A stretch of DNA of 30,967 nucleotides from assembly GCA_051984675.1 (NCBI GenBank), contig JBPYFK010000128.1, positions 1 through 30,967 of the forward strand, written 5' to 3'. The notes under the pieces are model-generated. The model was not told where the DNA came from and did no database searches. It worked only from the letters and a program-made list of their open reading frames with translations. Position numbers and translations under genes: made by a program. Origin of the DNA: JBPYFK01 sp051984675. GTDB taxonomy: Bacteria > Actinomycetota > Actinomycetes > Mycobacteriales > Pseudonocardiaceae. Positions 22,096 through 30,220 of this stretch are shown here, piece by piece (the first letter of the stretch is position 1; each line of letters begins with the position of its first letter).

Positions 22096-23145
22096 TCAGC
22101 TGCTCGGAGGTTCCGCGTCCACCGCTTCCACTAGCAGCCTGCCATGCACTCGCCGCAGCACAAAGCCGCCCGGCAGAGCGTGACCACCCTGTCCCCGCCA
22201 GTGGCTGATCAGGGCATCGGCGGCGCGCAAATGCGCGTCGCTCACCTCGGATACGCCCTGCTCAAGCAACCACGAGCGCAACACTCGGCGACGCACGGCC
22301 GGCAGTACTTCCGCCAGCGCGAGCGCGTCCAGCGTGCCGGGCTTGTCCCGCGATTCCGTCCCTTCGCGCACGTCATCGCCGATCACGTCGAGTGCGTCAC
22401 AATCTTCCTGAAGCTGATGTGCCGTGCGGGCAAGCGCCTCCGCGACTCCGCCCTGTAGGACCTCCTCCAGCAGCGGCAACACCTCGCTACGCAGCCGAAC
22501 CCGGGTGAACCGGGCTTCGTGGTTGTGCGGGTCGTGCCATGGCTTCAGGTCCAGTTCCGCGCACGCCTCCTCGGTGGTACGCCGCGAAATCGTAAGAAGA
22601 GGACGCGCCCACGGCGGATCCAGCGGACGCATGCCCGCGATCGACCGCGCCCCGGAACCCCGCCCCAATCCGAGCAGCACGCTCTCGGCCTGGTCATCGA
22701 GGGTGTGCCCGAGCAGCACCAGAGCGCCCGGCGGGCGCGCTTGCTCCAGCGCCGCGTAACGAGCGCGCCGCGCGGCGGCCTCCGGCCCGCCAGGGCCTTC
22801 CACCCGGACCGGCAGCACGCGCACCTCGGCGCAGCCGAGGGCGTGCAGCTGCTCCGCGGCGCGGGCGGCAACCTCGGCGGAGCCGGGTTGCAGCCCGTGA
22901 TCGACGACGAGCCCGTGCACCGCGAGCGCGCGGTGCCGGGCGACGTGCGTCGTGGCGGCGGCGAGCGCCAGCGAGTCCGCGCCGCCGGAGCACGCGACCG
23001 CCACCGCGCCGGCGGCGCGGTGTGCGCCGGGCGCGCCGGTGTCCGCGCCGCCGGGCGCGCCGAGATGCGCCGCGACCTCGGCGGAGCCGAGGAGGCGGCG
23101 CACGGCGGTGCGCACGGCGGTCAGGGCGGCGGGCGGCGGAGCCAT
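22096..23145 (-). CDS. tilS: tRNA(Ile)-lysidine synthetase
   Basis: Modifies the CAU anticodon of a minor tRNA-Ile with lysine, so it reads AUA. It has 349 residues, the short actinobacterial form. The ATP pyrophosphatase loop is SGGADS (53-58), and the family segments LLGHTLDDQAESVLLGLGRGSG and WHDPHNHEARFTRVRLRSEVLP follow. An Ala/Gly-rich insert (about residues 28-46, containing a PGGADT that mimics the loop) precedes the true P-loop. ATG 23145 is the start. It is followed by hpt and lies 36 bp downstream of an FAD oxidoreductase gene, with no terminator between them. Confidence 0.96.
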   Translation of the reverse strand: MAPPPAALTAVRTAVRRLLGSAEVAAHLGAPGGADTGAPGAHRAAGAVAVACSGGADSLALAAATTHVARHRALAVHGLVVDHGLQPGSAEVAARAAEQLHALGCAEVRVLPVRVEGPGGPEAAARRARYAALEQARPPGALVLLGHTLDDQAESVLLGLGRGSGARSIAGMRPLDPPWARPLLTISRRTTEEACAELDLKPWHDPHNHEARFTRVRLRSEVLPLLEEVLQGGVAEALARTAHQLQEDCDALDVIGDDVREGTESRDKPGTLDALALAEVLPAVRRRVLRSWLLEQGVSEVSDAHLRAADALISHWRGQGGHALPGGFVLRRVHGRLLVEAVDAEPPSS

Positions 23146-23181
23146 GGGTCCAGTCTGCGGGGTCGCCGAGCCGCGCAGGCG

Positions 23182-24570
23182 TCAGCCTCCGTAGCGGGGC
23201 CGCGCGTGCGCGGTCTCGCGGCGGTCCGCCGCCGCATGGTGGGCGTGGGACAGGCGTATGCCGAGCCAGCGCAGCGGCTCGGGGGTCCAGCGGGCCGGTC
23301 GCCGGCCGACCCATGGGAGCCCGGCGAGGTCGGTGTCCGTGCGCAGCACCAGATCGCGCAGCGCGCGGGCGGCGAGGTTGCTGTTCGCGACGCCGCTGCC
23401 GACGTAACCGCCGGCCCACCCGAGGCCGCTGCGGTGGTCGACATGCACCGAAGCGCACCAGTCGCGTGGCACGCCCAGCACCCCGGTCCAGGCACGCGCG
23501 ACCGGCACGTCGGCGACGTCCGGCAGCAGCCTGACCAGCAGGCGCCAGATCGCCTCCGCCGTGCGCGGTCCGGTGTGGCCGTCCGCGTCGATCCGGGAGC
23601 CGAAGCGGTAGGGCAGCCCACCCCGGCCACCCAGCGCGATCCGATCACCGGCGGTGCGCTGCACGTAGAGATAGGCGTGCGACTCGTCACTGAGCAGTTC
23701 CTTCCCCTGCCAGCCGATGCGCTGCCACGCGCTGGCGTCCAGCGGCGCCGTCACGATCATCGACGCGTGCATCGGCAGCATCAGCCGCCGATACCCCTTG
23801 ATGCTGCCGGTGAACGCTTCCGTCGCGCGCAGGACGTACTCCGCCCGCACCTCGCCACGGTCGGTGACCGCCACACCGGGCCGGATCTCGGTGACCGTCG
23901 TCCCTTCGAAGACGTCGACCCCGAGCCGCTCCACGGCGCTGGCCAGCCCGAACGCGAGCTTCGCGGGCTGAACGCGGGCGCAGTGCGGGGTGAACGCCAC
24001 GTCCAGCGCGCCGGCGATCCGCAGGCGTGGCTCCCACTCGTCGCGGGTGAGCAGCCACTCGTCGTCCGGGCCAACGCCCCACCGGCGCGCCTGCCGGATT
24101 CCTTCGCGCAGCCGCACGCGCTGGGCCGGATTCGTCGCCGCACGCAGGTGGCCACTCTTGACGATGTCCGCGTCGATCCCCTCCGCGGCAGCAACCCGGA
24201 TGACCTCATCAATCGTGGCGAACAGCGCCCGCTGGAGGTCGATCACACCCTGCCGGCCACGGGCTTCGGCCAGTCGCTCACGCGACCCCGCGAACTCGGC
24301 GGACAACCACCCGCCATTGCGCCCGGAGGCGCCGTATCCGGCGACTTCCCGCTCCAGCACGGCGATCCGCAGGTCCGGCTGCGCCTTCTTCAGGTAGTAC
24401 GCACTCCACAGACCGGTGTAACCGCCGCCGACCACCACCACGTCGTAGTCACGCGGTCCCGGAAGCGCGGGCCGCCGCTGCGGCGGTCCGGCGTCGGCGA
24501 ACCAGAAGGACACCTCGTCGTCACGGAAGTGCGGCGCCAACGGCACGGTCGGCCCAGCATGCCCCGACAT
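23182..24570 (-). CDS. FAD-dependent oxidoreductase, DAO/PuuB-like
   Basis: Flavoenzyme of about 462 residues in the family of glycine/D-amino acid and gamma-glutamylputrescine oxidases. The FAD-binding fold is near the N-terminus, VVVVGGGYTGLWSAYYL (from about residue 44) with the ribose-binding Glu in VLERE, followed by GASGRNGGWLSAEF, a hallmark of this subfamily. A substrate domain and the FAD-closing GWAGGYVGSGVANSNLAARALRDL complete it. The natural substrate, probably an amine or amino acid, cannot be read from sequence. ATG 24570 has AGGG about 10 nt upstream; GTG 24579 lies too close to it. It is 23 bp after the metalloprotease gene and 36 bp before tilS, an insertion relative to the mycobacterial order. 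Confidence 0.9.
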   Translation of the reverse strand: MSGHAGPTVPLAPHFRDDEVSFWFADAGPPQRRPALPGPRDYDVVVVGGGYTGLWSAYYLKKAQPDLRIAVLEREVAGYGASGRNGGWLSAEFAGSRERLAEARGRQGVIDLQRALFATIDEVIRVAAAEGIDADIVKSGHLRAATNPAQRVRLREGIRQARRWGVGPDDEWLLTRDEWEPRLRIAGALDVAFTPHCARVQPAKLAFGLASAVERLGVDVFEGTTVTEIRPGVAVTDRGEVRAEYVLRATEAFTGSIKGYRRLMLPMHASMIVTAPLDASAWQRIGWQGKELLSDESHAYLYVQRTAGDRIALGGRGGLPYRFGSRIDADGHTGPRTAEAIWRLLVRLLPDVADVPVARAWTGVLGVPRDWCASVHVDHRSGLGWAGGYVGSGVANSNLAARALRDLVLRTDTDLAGLPWVGRRPARWTPEPLRWLGIRLSHAHHAAADRRETAHARPRYGG

Positions 24571-24593
24571 ACGTGTCACGCCCTACCGACTGA

Positions 24594-25721
24594 TCAACCG
24601 TGCACGCGGCGCAACCAGGCTCCCGGGTCGGCGATCTCGGCCCGGCTGGGCAGGTGCCACGGGGACTCCCACACGGCGTTGAAGCCCCCCATGCCGACGG
24701 CGTCCACCACGTGCCGGGTGAACGCGGCCCCCTGCTGGTACTGCTTGATCTTGGCGTCCACGCCGAGCAGGCTTCGAAGCAGACGGTCCAGCAACCCGCC
24801 GCCCTTGCGGCGGTCGTTGAACCGCTGCCGGATGATCCCCACGCTGGGCACCACCTCCGGTCCGACGGCGTCCATCACGTGGTCGGCGTGCCCTTCCAGC
24901 AGCGTGGACACGGCGATGATCCGGTCCAACGCGGCCCGCTGCGCGGGCGACTGCAGCAGTTCGATGATGCCAAGCACACCGGGGCTGAACTGCTCGTCGG
25001 TGTCCGACCGGGTTCCGCGCGCTTCCCGCAGCACCGTGGGCAACCGTCCCAGGATGTCTCCCAGCGTGGTGTCCATTTCGGACAGCAGGGAACCGAGGAT
25101 GCCGGCGAAGTGGTCGCGCAGCCACGGCACGGCCGTGAACTGCAGGCGGTGGGTGGACTCGTGCAGGCACACCCACATCTGGAAGTCGTCGTGCGGCACG
25201 CCCAGCGCCCGCTGTGCGGCGACGATGTTCGGCGCCACCAGGGACAACCGGCCCGGAGCGCCGCCGGTCAACTCACCCGGAGCGAACGGGTCGTACTGAC
25301 CGAGCACCTTGGTCCCCAAGTAGGCCAGAACCACCCCGGCCTGCACCCCGGCGCTGCGCGGACCGACTCCGGCGAACAGCCCACGGGCGTCGTCCTCGGG
25401 TTCGTCCGCCGGATGCCCCGAGTCGGCTGCCGTGGTCATGGCGACCTCGGTGAGCTCGGCAAGCCCGCGCGCGGCGGCGCCGACCCAGCCCGGCCGGTCC
25501 ACGACCTGGCCCTGCAAGACGGGTAGGTCCGTGCCCAACCCGGTCAGCGCGCGGACATGCCGTTCGGCGGTGACGCTGTACTCGCGGAGCTTGCGGACGA
25601 CCTCGTCGGCCTCGTCGCGCGCCACTTCGGGTCCTGGCTTGAGGAGCCGGGTGGCGGTGGTCACCGCGACATTCCAGTCCACGGTCATCGTCTCGGTGGG
25701 GATGGCTGACCGAGTGTTCAC
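24594..25721 (-). CDS. DUF2342-type zinc-dependent metalloprotease
   Basis: Conserved actinobacterial protein of about 375 residues, formerly annotated as F420-biosynthesis associated. A gluzincin-like zinc site is visible: HESTH (187-191) in WVCLHESTHRLQF, with the likely third ligand Glu276 in LLEGHADHVMD. No signal peptide is seen, so it is probably cytoplasmic. The substrate is unknown, and the F420 link rests on old context only. It fits the conserved tilS-protease-dacB-ppa order of mycobacteria, apart from the FAD gene in between. The start is uncertain: GTG 25721 is my choice, with GTG 25742 longer and ATG 25688 shorter. Confidence 0.88.
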   Translation of the reverse strand: MNTRSAIPTETMTVDWNVAVTTATRLLKPGPEVARDEADEVVRKLREYSVTAERHVRALTGLGTDLPVLQGQVVDRPGWVGAAARGLAELTEVAMTTAADSGHPADEPEDDARGLFAGVGPRSAGVQAGVVLAYLGTKVLGQYDPFAPGELTGGAPGRLSLVAPNIVAAQRALGVPHDDFQMWVCLHESTHRLQFTAVPWLRDHFAGILGSLLSEMDTTLGDILGRLPTVLREARGTRSDTDEQFSPGVLGIIELLQSPAQRAALDRIIAVSTLLEGHADHVMDAVGPEVVPSVGIIRQRFNDRRKGGGLLDRLLRSLLGVDAKIKQYQQGAAFTRHVVDAVGMGGFNAVWESPWHLPSRAEIADPGAWLRRVHG

Positions 25722-25785
25722 AGCACTGACCGTACCCCGCACGGTGCTGCGCGGCCTATCTCAGGAGCGGCAGAGCAGCCCTTGG

Positions 25786-25809
25786 CGTGATCAGGACATG
25801 TTGATCACG
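25786..25809 (-). terminator. Hairpin after dacB
   Basis: Perfect 8-bp arms CGTGATCA (25786-25793) and TGATCACG (25802-25809) with an 8-nt loop, 33 nt past the dacB stop. Probably a terminator, although no T-run follows. Confidence 0.5.
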
Positions 25810-25842
25810 GCAGCGGGGGCGGGATCGGCCGGAACCTCGGGA

Positions 25843-28245
25843 TCATTCGCAACCGCAGCCGTAGAGCGTGGCGGCGACCTGGTCCAACGCCGGCCGGGCC
25901 GCGCTGGACGGTGTTCCGTTGGACATCAACGCGAAGACCAACTGCCGACCGTTCCTGGTGACGACCGTGCCGGCCAGGCCGTTCGCCCCCTCCAGGGTTC
26001 CGGTCTTGGCCCGCACCGAGCCACGCGCGGACGACGTCTGGTCGTGGTAGCGGTCCGCCAGGCTGCCGCTTCCGCCGGCCACCGGCAGCGCGGGCAGGAG
26101 TGCCCGCAGCTTCTCGGCGCGCGCCGGAACCTGCCCGTCCGGCCCCGGCGGCGCGACGACCGCCGTCATCAGCGACCCGAGGACCTGCGGGGTGACCTTG
26201 TCCGACAGCGACAGGCCGCTGCTGTCCAGCATGTTCGCGCCAGTGAGGTCAAACCCGTTGCGCTGTAACACTTCGCGCGTGCCCTTGACCGCCCCGGCGA
26301 ACGACGGCTCGTTGCCGGTGGCGAGGGCGACCTGCCGCCCGATCGCCTCCGCGAGCACGTTGTCCGACTGCTGGAGCAGGGCTTCCACCAGATCGTCCAG
26401 CGGGGGCGACTGAACCTGGCCGAGCGCCTGGGCGTTCGGCGGAGCCACCCCGGGCGTGACGCTGATGCCCGGCGCGCCAAGACGCTTCGCGAGTTCGCGG
26501 CCAGCGTCCAGGGCCGGGTCCGCGCTGCGCGGGCTGACGTCCTGGGCCGGGTCCGCCCGGCCGCCGTCCAGCATCACCGGCTCGATCGGCGAGTAGAACC
26601 CGCCCGGGATGTCCTGCGGAAGCCACCCGGGCGCGGTGGGCGAGCCGGCATAGCGACTCGTATCCACCGTGATCGACGTCACGTTTCCGCCGGTCGCCGC
26701 GCGTACCTGGGCGACCAGGTCATCGAGATGAGCCGCCCCCGGATAGATCGACTGCTTGCCATCCGGCAGCCCCGACAGCGTCGGGTCGCCACCGCCGACG
26801 AGCACCACGCTGCCCGGCTGCGCGCCGCGCACCACCTTCGTGGTGAAGCGCATCTGGTGGTCGAGGACCAGCATGGCGGCACTCGTGGTGAGCAGCTTGC
26901 CGGTGGACGCCGGCGTCAGCGGCTGGCTGGCGTTCTGCTGCCACAGCACCTGACCGGTGGTGGCGTCAGCCACGAACCCGCCGAACGCGCCCAGGGCCGG
27001 GTTCGCCACCGGCCCGGCGAGCGCGGCGATCAGCCCGGGCGCGGAGGGTTCGGTGCCGGCCGCGCTCAGTGGCCGGATTGCCGGCTGCAGGCGCACCGCC
27101 GCTGGTGGCGGTGCGATATCGGGCCCGGTCAGGTTGCTGACCAGCCCCGATCCGGCGATGACGACGCTGGTCGCGACGCCGACGACGACCACCAGGACTA
27201 CCGCGAGCAGCAATCCCCGCCCACGTCGTCTCGGCGCCGTTGCCTGCTCGGTGTCGAGCGGCTCGAACGGCGTCGAGCTGACTTGGGGGCCGCCAAAGAT
27301 CTCGGGCTGGCTGTAGCCCCTGGTGACGGGACCTGTGGAGCCCAGTTCGGCCGGGATGGACGCGGTCGGTTCGACCTGCTTCGCCGGCCCCCGGTACAGC
27401 TCGCCGTGCGCGCCGGGCTCGTAACGCTCCGGCGCGGGACGGACCGGTTCCGGGGAGTGGCTGGGCATCCCGGACAGGCCCGACAGACCGGCGAAGTCCT
27501 GCGGTCGCGCGGTGGGAGGCTGGTCGAAGTCCGGCCGCACGAACTGCTGCGTGGTCTCGGCCGCGGATTCCGGTTTGGCTGGCACCGGCGGAATCCGCAT
27601 GGTCTCCGGGCCGGAGTCCGCTGCGTCGCGATCGTCGCCCGGCCGGATCGGCTGGAACCGCATCGTGCGCTCAGCCGGCTGCTCGACCGGCACCATCGTC
27701 ATGGTCTGCTCCGCCGGGCTCTCCGGCGGTACGACCGGCAAGCCGTGCTCCGGCGTGGGAGTCGGGTCTGCGTGCGCCTGATCTTCTGGGGCCTGGTCCT
27801 GTGGGGCCTGGTCCTGTGGGGCCTGATCTTCTGGCGCCTGGCCACCTGGTTCCGGTTCGGCGGCTTCCGGTTCGTCACCGGAGGCCGGCTCCTCAGACTC
27901 CGCCGACTCTTCCGCCGGCTCGTCGGAATCGCCCTGCTCGGGAGGTTCCTGCTCAGGCTCGTCCTGCTGGACGGCTTCTCCGGCGGGATCGGCGTCGGCC
28001 CCTGGGACGGACTCGGCCCCAGCGGAGGTCGGCTCGTCGGACGGCACGGTTTCAGTGGAAGCCGCATCCTCCGGCTCGGCAACTCGCGCGTCCGGCTGCT
28101 CCCCGGCCGCCTCCCGCGCCTGTTCCTCGGTCGGCCACGCCTGGGAGGTCGCCTCCGCGTCCAACGTGCCGGCGTCACTCGGCCATTTCGGCTGCTCACT
28201 GGCCGGGTCGGAGACCTCACCCCGGACGCTCTGGGGTTCGGGCAC
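25843..28245 (-). CDS. dacB: D-Ala-D-Ala carboxypeptidase/endopeptidase (PBP4, peptidase S13) with long cytoplasmic N-terminus
   Basis: Cell-wall enzyme trimming peptidoglycan peptides outside the membrane. It has 800 residues. Residues 1-338 are acidic, Pro/Glu/Gln-rich and predicted disordered. One membrane helix (about 344-366, after RRRGRG) makes this part cytoplasmic and the rest external. The catalytic domain has STGK (447-450, nucleophile Ser447), SDN (627-629) and KTG (747-749), all intact. The N-terminus contains four APxDQ pentapeptides (137-156) and three TM-x-x-x-P motifs (EQTMTMVP, ERTMRFQP, PETMRIPP). GTG 28245 has AGGAGG 5 nt upstream, so the long form is well supported. It is divergent from ppa across a 306-bp gap. 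Confidence 0.94.
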   Translation of the reverse strand: MPEPQSVRGEVSDPASEQPKWPSDAGTLDAEATSQAWPTEEQAREAAGEQPDARVAEPEDAASTETVPSDEPTSAGAESVPGADADPAGEAVQQDEPEQEPPEQGDSDEPAEESAESEEPASGDEPEAAEPEPGGQAPEDQAPQDQAPQDQAPEDQAHADPTPTPEHGLPVVPPESPAEQTMTMVPVEQPAERTMRFQPIRPGDDRDAADSGPETMRIPPVPAKPESAAETTQQFVRPDFDQPPTARPQDFAGLSGLSGMPSHSPEPVRPAPERYEPGAHGELYRGPAKQVEPTASIPAELGSTGPVTRGYSQPEIFGGPQVSSTPFEPLDTEQATAPRRRGRGLLLAVVLVVVVGVATSVVIAGSGLVSNLTGPDIAPPPAAVRLQPAIRPLSAAGTEPSAPGLIAALAGPVANPALGAFGGFVADATTGQVLWQQNASQPLTPASTGKLLTTSAAMLVLDHQMRFTTKVVRGAQPGSVVLVGGGDPTLSGLPDGKQSIYPGAAHLDDLVAQVRAATGGNVTSITVDTSRYAGSPTAPGWLPQDIPGGFYSPIEPVMLDGGRADPAQDVSPRSADPALDAGRELAKRLGAPGISVTPGVAPPNAQALGQVQSPPLDDLVEALLQQSDNVLAEAIGRQVALATGNEPSFAGAVKGTREVLQRNGFDLTGANMLDSSGLSLSDKVTPQVLGSLMTAVVAPPGPDGQVPARAEKLRALLPALPVAGGSGSLADRYHDQTSSARGSVRAKTGTLEGANGLAGTVVTRNGRQLVFALMSNGTPSSAARPALDQVAATLYGCGCE
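27777..27836 (-). repeat. Four 15-bp tandem repeats inside dacB
   Basis: Four consecutive 15-bp units (27777-27791, 27792-27806, 27807-27821 and 27822-27836) encode the APEDQ/APQDQ pentapeptides. The middle two are identical. In-frame units allow copy number to change without breaking the gene. Confidence 0.85.
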
Positions 28246-28551
28246 GTGCTCCTCCTAGACTCCTGGCCGGACGACTGGGCGTGCGGGTCGGCCCCACCCT
28301 AGCCATGCCGCCCGACCCGCCCTGCACGCGGCAGCGGGCCAGAACCGAATCCACCACAACCACCCCAAGGTAGGATTCCGGGCCACGAGGGAGCCCAGCT
28401 CTGGCGGAACCAGCGCAGCCCATCAGCCTCATCAGGCCCTCGCACCCCAGTTCGCACGGCGACGTGGGGTCTGGCATGCCGGCACTTGGCATCATGGACT
28501 CCAGTTGGGTGACAACCAGCTCAAGAGCAGGCTCGACGAGTGAGGAACCCC
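28246..28551. other. 306-bp gene-free region between divergent dacB and ppa
   Basis: It must hold promoters for both genes. Visible elements are a palindrome GGCATGCC (28473-28480), ACCCCA (28444-28449) with TGGGGT (28465-28470), and a -35-like TTGGCA (28486-28491) without a good -10. No reading frame in it looks coding. Confidence 0.5.
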
Positions 28552-29043
28552 GTGAACTTCGACGTCACGATCGAGATCCCCAAAGGGGAGCGCAACAAGT
28601 ACGAGGTGGACCACAAGACCGGTCGCATCCGGCTGGACCGGACCCTGTTCACCGCCACCCAGTACCCGGCCGACTACGGCTTCATCGAGGACACCCTCGG
28701 TGAGGACGGCGACCCGTTAGACGCGCTCGTGCTCGTGCAGGAGCCCACGTTCCCGGGGTGCTTGATCAACTCTCGCGCCATCGGGATGTTCCGCATGCGG
28801 GACGAGAAGGGCGGCGACGACAAGGTCATCTGCGTCCCGTCGGACGACCCGCGCCAGGAGCACCTGCGTGATATCCACCACCTCGCGGAGTTCCACAAGC
28901 TGGAGATCCAGCACTTCTTCGAGGTCTACAAGGACTTGGAGCCTGGCAAGTCCGTTGAGGGCTCACACTGGGCTGGCCGCGAAGACGCAGAGGTAGAGGT
29001 GGAGCGCTCACGCAAGCGCTACGTCGATCACGAGACGCTCTAG
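28552..29043 (+). CDS. ppa: Inorganic pyrophosphatase, family I
   Basis: Hydrolyses pyrophosphate to phosphate in the cytoplasm, pulling biosynthetic reactions forward. It has 163 residues. Family motifs: FDVTIEIPKGERNKYEVDH, YPADYGFIEDTLGEDGDPLDALVL with the metal-binding Asp cluster, DDKVICVP, and HFFEVYKDLEPGK. GTG 28552 has GAGGA about 6 nt upstream and gives the same N-terminus as the M. tuberculosis enzyme; a GTG at 28540 is too far 5'. Its stop overlaps the stop of the convergent TPR-like gene by four bases. Confidence 0.97.
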   Translation: MNFDVTIEIPKGERNKYEVDHKTGRIRLDRTLFTATQYPADYGFIEDTLGEDGDPLDALVLVQEPTFPGCLINSRAIGMFRMRDEKGGDDKVICVPSDDPRQEHLRDIHHLAEFHKLEIQHFFEVYKDLEPGKSVEGSHWAGREDAEVEVERSRKRYVDHETL

Positions 29044-30077
29044 TAGCTTTCGCCCTCAACCCCAAGATCATCACTCTGAACGGGTTCGTGCGCCGCCATT
29101 CCGGCTCGCACGCACCCGTGCGCGTGCTGGCCCGCCTCCGCGGTTACCGCCCCCGCGGTTACCGCCGCCGCGCGCGCGGCGATCGCGCCGTGGACGTCGC
29201 GCAGCAGGTCGCCGCCTAGGTCCGCGAGACCGCCAGAGACGAGGACGGCGGTCCTCGCGGCCGTCGCGGCGCGCGCCAGCCGGCCGCCGGCGGCATGCAG
29301 TGTCATCACGCGGACGGCGGCGGCCGCCCAGTCCGGTGCGGCCAGTTGCAGGTAACGGGGGGCCGCGACCAGCCAGCCCGGTTCCGAGGCTGGCATTCTC
29401 GGGGGGTACGGCGGGTACGGGGGGTCGTCCCCCCGGGAGGCAACTGCAAGGCGCTCGAGCACGTCCTCCGCGAGTTCGAGCCCTGCCTCGGTCTCGGCCA
29501 GACCGTCGGCGCCGTGCCCGGTGGCGATCAGGCAGCGGCCGAGGTGAAATCGCGCCCGGGCCAGGCCGATGTCCCGCTCCTCCTGGTCGGCGGCGGGCGC
29601 CTTGAGGTACATGCCGACCACCTCGCGGAGCAACCCGATCGCGTCGTCGGTGTTGCCCGTCGCGTCCGAGGCGAGGGCGATCCTGGTGAGCACGTCGATC
29701 CGCGGCACCTCGTAGGCGGCGGGGTCGGCCTCGGCAAGGGCCGCGTAATGCCCGGCCGACTCGGTGAGCATGACGATGGCCTGCCAGGCGCTGCCACCGT
29801 AGCGCGCGTGCGCGCACAGTGCGGCGGCGAGCTCCGGCGCGTGCAGCGCGGGATCCGCCGCGTCGGCGCACAGCTTCCTGCTGATGAGCAGCGCCCGCCC
29901 GGAATGGCCTGCCGCCTTGTCGTGGCTGCCCTGCAGCCCGGCCCTGATCGCCTCGCCAAGATGGAAGTCATAGCGGCGCTTGAGCGTGTCGAAACGGTCC
30001 CGCTTACCGCCGGACACGCCAGCCACGGTGCGGGCCGACGAATGGCCGTCCTGCCGCCCGTGACCCGCCATGAACAT
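29040..30077 (-). CDS. TPR-like helical protein of unknown function
   Basis: Not recognised as a named family. It has 345 residues, Ala-rich and almost all helical, with TPR-like pairs such as DVLTRIALASDATGNTDDAI and LGRCLIATGHGADGLAETEAGLELAEDVL, suggesting a protein-binding scaffold. There is no signal peptide, membrane helix or catalytic motif. A PPYPPYPP stretch (from a G-rich DNA run near 29400) splits the helices. The C-terminus has a small duplication (AVTAGAVTAEA). ATG 30077 has GAGAGG 9 nt upstream. The neighbouring zinc-ribbon gene lies 143 bp upstream on the same strand, so the two may form a unit. Composition is similar to the core genes, but it has no counterpart in the conserved order. 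Confidence 0.7.
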   Translation of the reverse strand: MFMAGHGRQDGHSSARTVAGVSGGKRDRFDTLKRRYDFHLGEAIRAGLQGSHDKAAGHSGRALLISRKLCADAADPALHAPELAAALCAHARYGGSAWQAIVMLTESAGHYAALAEADPAAYEVPRIDVLTRIALASDATGNTDDAIGLLREVVGMYLKAPAADQEERDIGLARARFHLGRCLIATGHGADGLAETEAGLELAEDVLERLAVASRGDDPPYPPYPPRMPASEPGWLVAAPRYLQLAAPDWAAAAVRVMTLHAAGGRLARAATAARTAVLVSGGLADLGGDLLRDVHGAIAARAAAVTAGAVTAEAGQHAHGCVRAGMAAHEPVQSDDLGVEGESY

Positions 30078-30128
30078 CGCCGCGAACCTCTCACAGGGAA
30101 AACCGTGCCCTTAGTAAAGATCGTGACA

Positions 30129-30144
30129 TAACAGTCGGTAACAG
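30129..30144. promoter_or_regulatory. Direct repeats TAACAG upstream of the TPR-like gene
   Basis: Two TAACAG copies (30129-30134 and 30139-30144) with a 10-bp period lie in a 143-bp, comparatively AT-rich gap 52-67 bp before the start codon. This looks like a helical-phase binding site; a third copy in the other orientation is at 30218-30223. Confidence 0.3.
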
Positions 30145-30220
30145 GCAATACACGGATTGAAGCGGAATATCCAGCGAAAGCAAATCCCTGGTGCTGCTGT
30201 GACGCGGCGATACGGCCCTG

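Noticed and set aside
22519..25299. 926-codon plus-strand frame
   Set aside because: Antisense to tilS, the FAD oxidoreductase and the DUF2342 protease; low-complexity Arg/Gly/Pro translation and no ribosome site.
27777..27836. Regular 15-bp units considered as a CRISPR or iteron array
   Set aside because: Units are adjacent with no spacers and stay in the dacB frame, so they are coding repeats.
26728..28302. 524-codon plus-strand frame with repeated LVLWGLV
   Set aside because: Mirror image of the DacB pentapeptide repeats; hydrophobicity is only a by-product of the acidic/Pro codons on the other strand.
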